Below, one piece after another: positions 57,399 through 60,000 of a DNA stretch of 60,000 bases. Each line of letters opens with the position of its first letter. Positions within the stretch are counted from its first letter, which is position 1. The stretch comes from Polytrichum commune. Lineage: Eukaryota > Streptophyta > Polytrichopsida > Polytrichales > Polytrichaceae. The position numbers and the translations under genes are program-made. The stretch is taken from NCBI GenBank assembly GCA_950295325.1, contig OX485809.1:15750001-15810000 (forward strand). The letters are read 5' to 3'. Under the pieces are notes generated by a model that saw only the letters and a program-made list of their open reading frames with translations, was not told the origin of the DNA and did no database searches.

Positions 57399-59095
57399 TA
57401 AAGGGTTGTTTACATCATGGACCATGAAGTCGTCTCTTGCGCCCTTAAAATATGTGATTGGTCATTGAAGTCATTTTGGGACCACTTCGGTTTACATCAA
57501 GGACAAAATGTAAGAGTGATCATGGAACTTGAGGTCCCCAAATGACCTATTTTCATGCCTACACTGTGCATTGTCATGTTCTAATGGGTTTTGTGATGAG
57601 AGAGGCAAAAGAGGTTCTCGCGGTGCAAAAGTCAAGGGACCATGGCAGAGAAATGCCGTCTTAATAAATTTTAATCATTTTTATGGGGGGCTGAATGTTG
57701 TTGTCATTGAGAGGAAAGAATGGGAAGGATAAGGGGAGAACGTAAAACATGGTAAAAAAAATCCTCAAATTGTCTTTTTGGGACAAAATATTAAACAAAT
57801 CAACACATTCACTTTTGGGTGCAAAATAGTTTGATGATGATTGCTTTCCTTTTCACATGTTGTTGCCACAATATAGTTATGGCCATCTCACTCGTTGTTA
57901 TTTTATGTGTCACTTTCCTTTGCAAATCTTTTGGTTTGGCTCTTGACTTTGAAACATTAAAACATCAAAATCCTAAACGTCGAAATGATCAAGTAAGTTA
58001 TCCAAGATAACTATTGAGCACACATTAAAACATCCAAACCTCGAATTCATAATTATCAAATTAAGCTATCCAAGATGACTGTTGAACACCTTTTTGAAAG
58101 TATCTCAACCTCAACATCAATGATTCACAATGGTCCGTGATGTGAAGCAACAACAAGTAGTGGTTTTATCAAACAAAGTTATCCAAAATGACTTTGAATA
58201 ACTTTCTCGAACGACCTCAACCTCAACATTGACGGTTCACAACCTTGTCCGACCTCAATAGCTTGCCTCTGCCCTGCCTCAATTTGTCTTTGCTACCCCC
58301 ATTGACAATATGACAAGTAGGCAATAACCCCCCTCAAGGCATGCCATGGACTAGGGAAAGGTCTACCCAAAATCCTTGAATACAGATAGAGTTATTTGTA
58401 AAGTAAGTAGATGAAACCATGTCTTTAGTCCCAAACCATGAGTTTATGAGAATTAACACAAAGCCACCCAAGTTTTCTTAATGCTTAAATTACAATAAAC
58501 AAAGAGTGATGTCCAATAATGAAAAATTGGCTTTCTAGCTTGTCTTACTAGCATGGGTCAGCCAAGCTAGCACTGCATAGGCCAACCCGGGATTTAGGAC
58601 AATGGGTCCCATGTGCATACCCTATTTTAGATCCTAGAATTCTCTCATTAGGTGTAAATCGAATGTAGACCAAGAGGAATGACCATGCACCAGAAAATGA
58701 ATGAGCCGATTTTCATTTAATATATTTCCGAAAAGGGTAGATTTGGAAAAAAATCAAGTTTGATCATTCTTTTGTCTTCTCTTGTCTTCATCTTCATTTC
58801 CCCCCAAAAAAATCTACTATAAATTTATTATAACGACACTTCTCTATTATGGGCCCTTGTTTTTTTTCTACCATAGCACCTCTTTTGCCTCTCCCACTGC
58901 AAAACATGTTGGACCATGTTAGAGGATAATGTAGTCCTTACAATATGTCTTTTGAGGACCTCGAATTTCATGTCGTTCTGACAAATTTTCCTTGGTGTAA
59001 ACTGAAGTGGTCCCGGGACGAGTTCAACAACCAATCACAAATTTTACAGGGCCTTGGGACGACTTCATGGTCCATGGTATATAAACAACCCCTAA
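57399..59095. mobile_element. Harbinger-like element, second tip family (1.69 kb), TAA TSD
   Basis: The left end is AGGGTTGTTTACATCATGGA followed by ccatgaagtcgtc. The right end is the inverse, gacgacttcatggtccatgg followed by tatataaacaacccc. TAA flanks both sides (57399-57401 and 59093-59095). Tip type and duplication fit PIF/Harbinger. No transposase domain is visible inside; open frames at 57529-57732 and 57819-58010 lack motifs. The same ccatgaagtc tip word occurs in the hairpin at 21550-21620. Confidence 0.65.
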
Positions 59096-59320
59096 GGTGT
59101 TGTGAATGGGGCATGCATGGTCATGGGCAAGGGCTAGCTGCACCGTCAACTCACAAAAGCCCCATCCAACGGCATCGGAGTGCCTTGTTGGCATGGGCAA
59201 TGAGCCTTAGGCCATTGTGGGATGACTAAAAAGCAAGGGCTTGTGCTAGCACCCAATTAACTGCATAGTTGGACCATGTAGCAATAAGTTAATTATAGGC
59301 TCAACTCAACGAAGATGCTT

Positions 59321-59695
59321 ACTAGATATGTAGTGTCACCAATTCTAATTGTCTTGCTCAATATTGCTTGTACACCGTGGTGTGGTGTCACCAACGCTAA
59401 ATGTTAACCCAACATTACTTGTCATTTCTTGCTATTTTCTCGGAAGATTATATAGATTTGCAATGTTGCAATTACTGTAACTTATCAAGTGAATTTTTAT
59501 CCAAATTGCAATCATCCATGACAATATTTCATCACAAGTTGCTGATAAGAGAAAGGTAGGGTTTGGCCAATGGATGAACTCATCCACATGCATGATAGTA
59601 TTTGTTCACTTATTCATAAGAAGTGTCATCCAAGAAATTACCATAGTGACATAAAATACCATATGACACTAAATAAATATCATGTTTAGTGTAGT
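59321..59695 (-). mobile_element. Hairpin-tipped CACTA-like MITE, copy 3 (inverted)
   Basis: Reverse complement of the element at 386-769, including the accaattctaattgtcttgctcaata, catgacaatatttcatcacaagttgctga and gtgacataaaataccatatgacactaaat blocks. It ends TTTAGTGTAGTG. It is the best preserved inner sequence of the three copies. Confidence 0.65.
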
Positions 59696-59729
59696 GGTCC
59701 CCAAAGGAGAGCATTCCTAAGGGGTTTGA

Positions 59730-60000
59730 ATGTTATGGTGCGGCCGGGCCTTCACGGTCATAGGATCGGTGCCGGTGTTGGGTTTGAGCTGCCTTTAGGC
59801 TTGGCACGGCTAAAGGGTGGTGTTCCTCGCTGCCCCGCTGTAGGTCTAGCTGCCCGAACCCTGCCCGCAAAACTTCTCACAAGAGCACGAGACGAAGGAA
59901 AGACAAGTGAAGCGCGACGCCGCTGGCGAGAAGAGAGCGCATTTGGAGAGGCCGTTATCTCAGCGATCGCCTCGATCTGTTCTGTCTGTCGCTCGCTCAC
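59730..60000. promoter_or_regulatory. GC-rich window edge, probable 5' region of a gene beyond the window
   Basis: Base composition rises sharply to well above half GC, with many CpGs, unlike the transposon debris before it and similar to the leader of the TDL cluster. The minus-strand 80-codon frame running off the edge has no recognised domain and Ser/Arg/Ala-rich content typical of a chance GC-rich reading. A promoter or 5' UTR for a plus-strand gene starting after 60000 is the simplest guess. Confidence 0.35.

Noticed and set aside
59758-60000. 80-codon minus-strand frame running off the window
   Set aside because: GC-rich chance reading without a domain; the interval fits a promoter or leader better.
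1-60000. CRISPR arrays, bacterial operons, rRNA genes
   Set aside because: Repeats here are long tandem or inverted transposon-type units, there are spliced plant genes, and no rRNA-like sequence is seen.

Overview
This window looks like nuclear DNA of a land plant with a large, gene-poor, transposon-rich genome. The only intact coding locus I can reconstruct lies at about 31.6-34.5 kb. It is a tandem cluster of TPD1-like (TAPETUM DETERMINANT 1 / TDL) secreted cysteine-rich ligand genes with short, canonical GT-AG introns. TDL proteins are restricted to land plants. The AT-rich flanks, short introns, LINE/hAT/Harbinger/SINE mixture and many long poly(C) tracts would fit a fern, lycophyte or other non-flowering plant, but I cannot fix the lineage from sequence alone.

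Layout. 0.4-5.5 kb: one hairpin-tipped MITE, an 887-bp hAT-type non-autonomous element with a perfect 8-bp target duplication, and small tandem repeats. 5.5-9.0 kb: a decayed LINE whose plus strand is almost free of G, ending inside its endonuclease domain. 9-15 kb: a dispersed repeat family (repeat C), a Tc1/mariner-like transposase relic, a second hAT MITE inserted in repeat C, a ~245-bp tandem array and a ~223-bp array with an inverted copy. 15-29 kb: mostly AT-rich sequence with MITEs, two PIF/Harbinger-like elements (one with a nested hAT MITE, one with a 222-bp internal tandem array) and a truncated SINE. 29.4-31.6 kb: TE-poor, more GC-balanced leader and promoter sequence for the TDL genes.

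31.6-34.6 kb: TDL gene 1 has three exons and encodes 192 aa. TDL gene 2 has three exons and encodes 153 aa. A third terminal exon encodes a full six-cysteine TDL domain but has no recognisable signal-peptide exon of its own. All splice junctions in the cluster are phase 1, so the exons are interchangeable. The products would be secreted ligands, in angiosperms recognised by the EMS1/MSP1 receptor kinase with SERK co-receptors.

34.6-60 kb: further LINE pieces (ORF1-like, RNase H, 3' ends), T/G-rich and 156-bp tandem arrays, CACTA-associated coding relics at 41.8-42.9 kb, a Ty3/gypsy RT-RNase H relic on the minus strand at 48.2-48.7 kb, a 294-bp tandem array of seven units at 52.4-54.4 kb, a full-length tRNA-derived SINE with a 13-bp target duplication at 55.1-55.5 kb, two more Harbinger-like elements, and a GC-rich end (59.73-60 kb) that probably belongs to the 5' region of a gene beyond the window. 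Most other open frames are chance readings through repeats.
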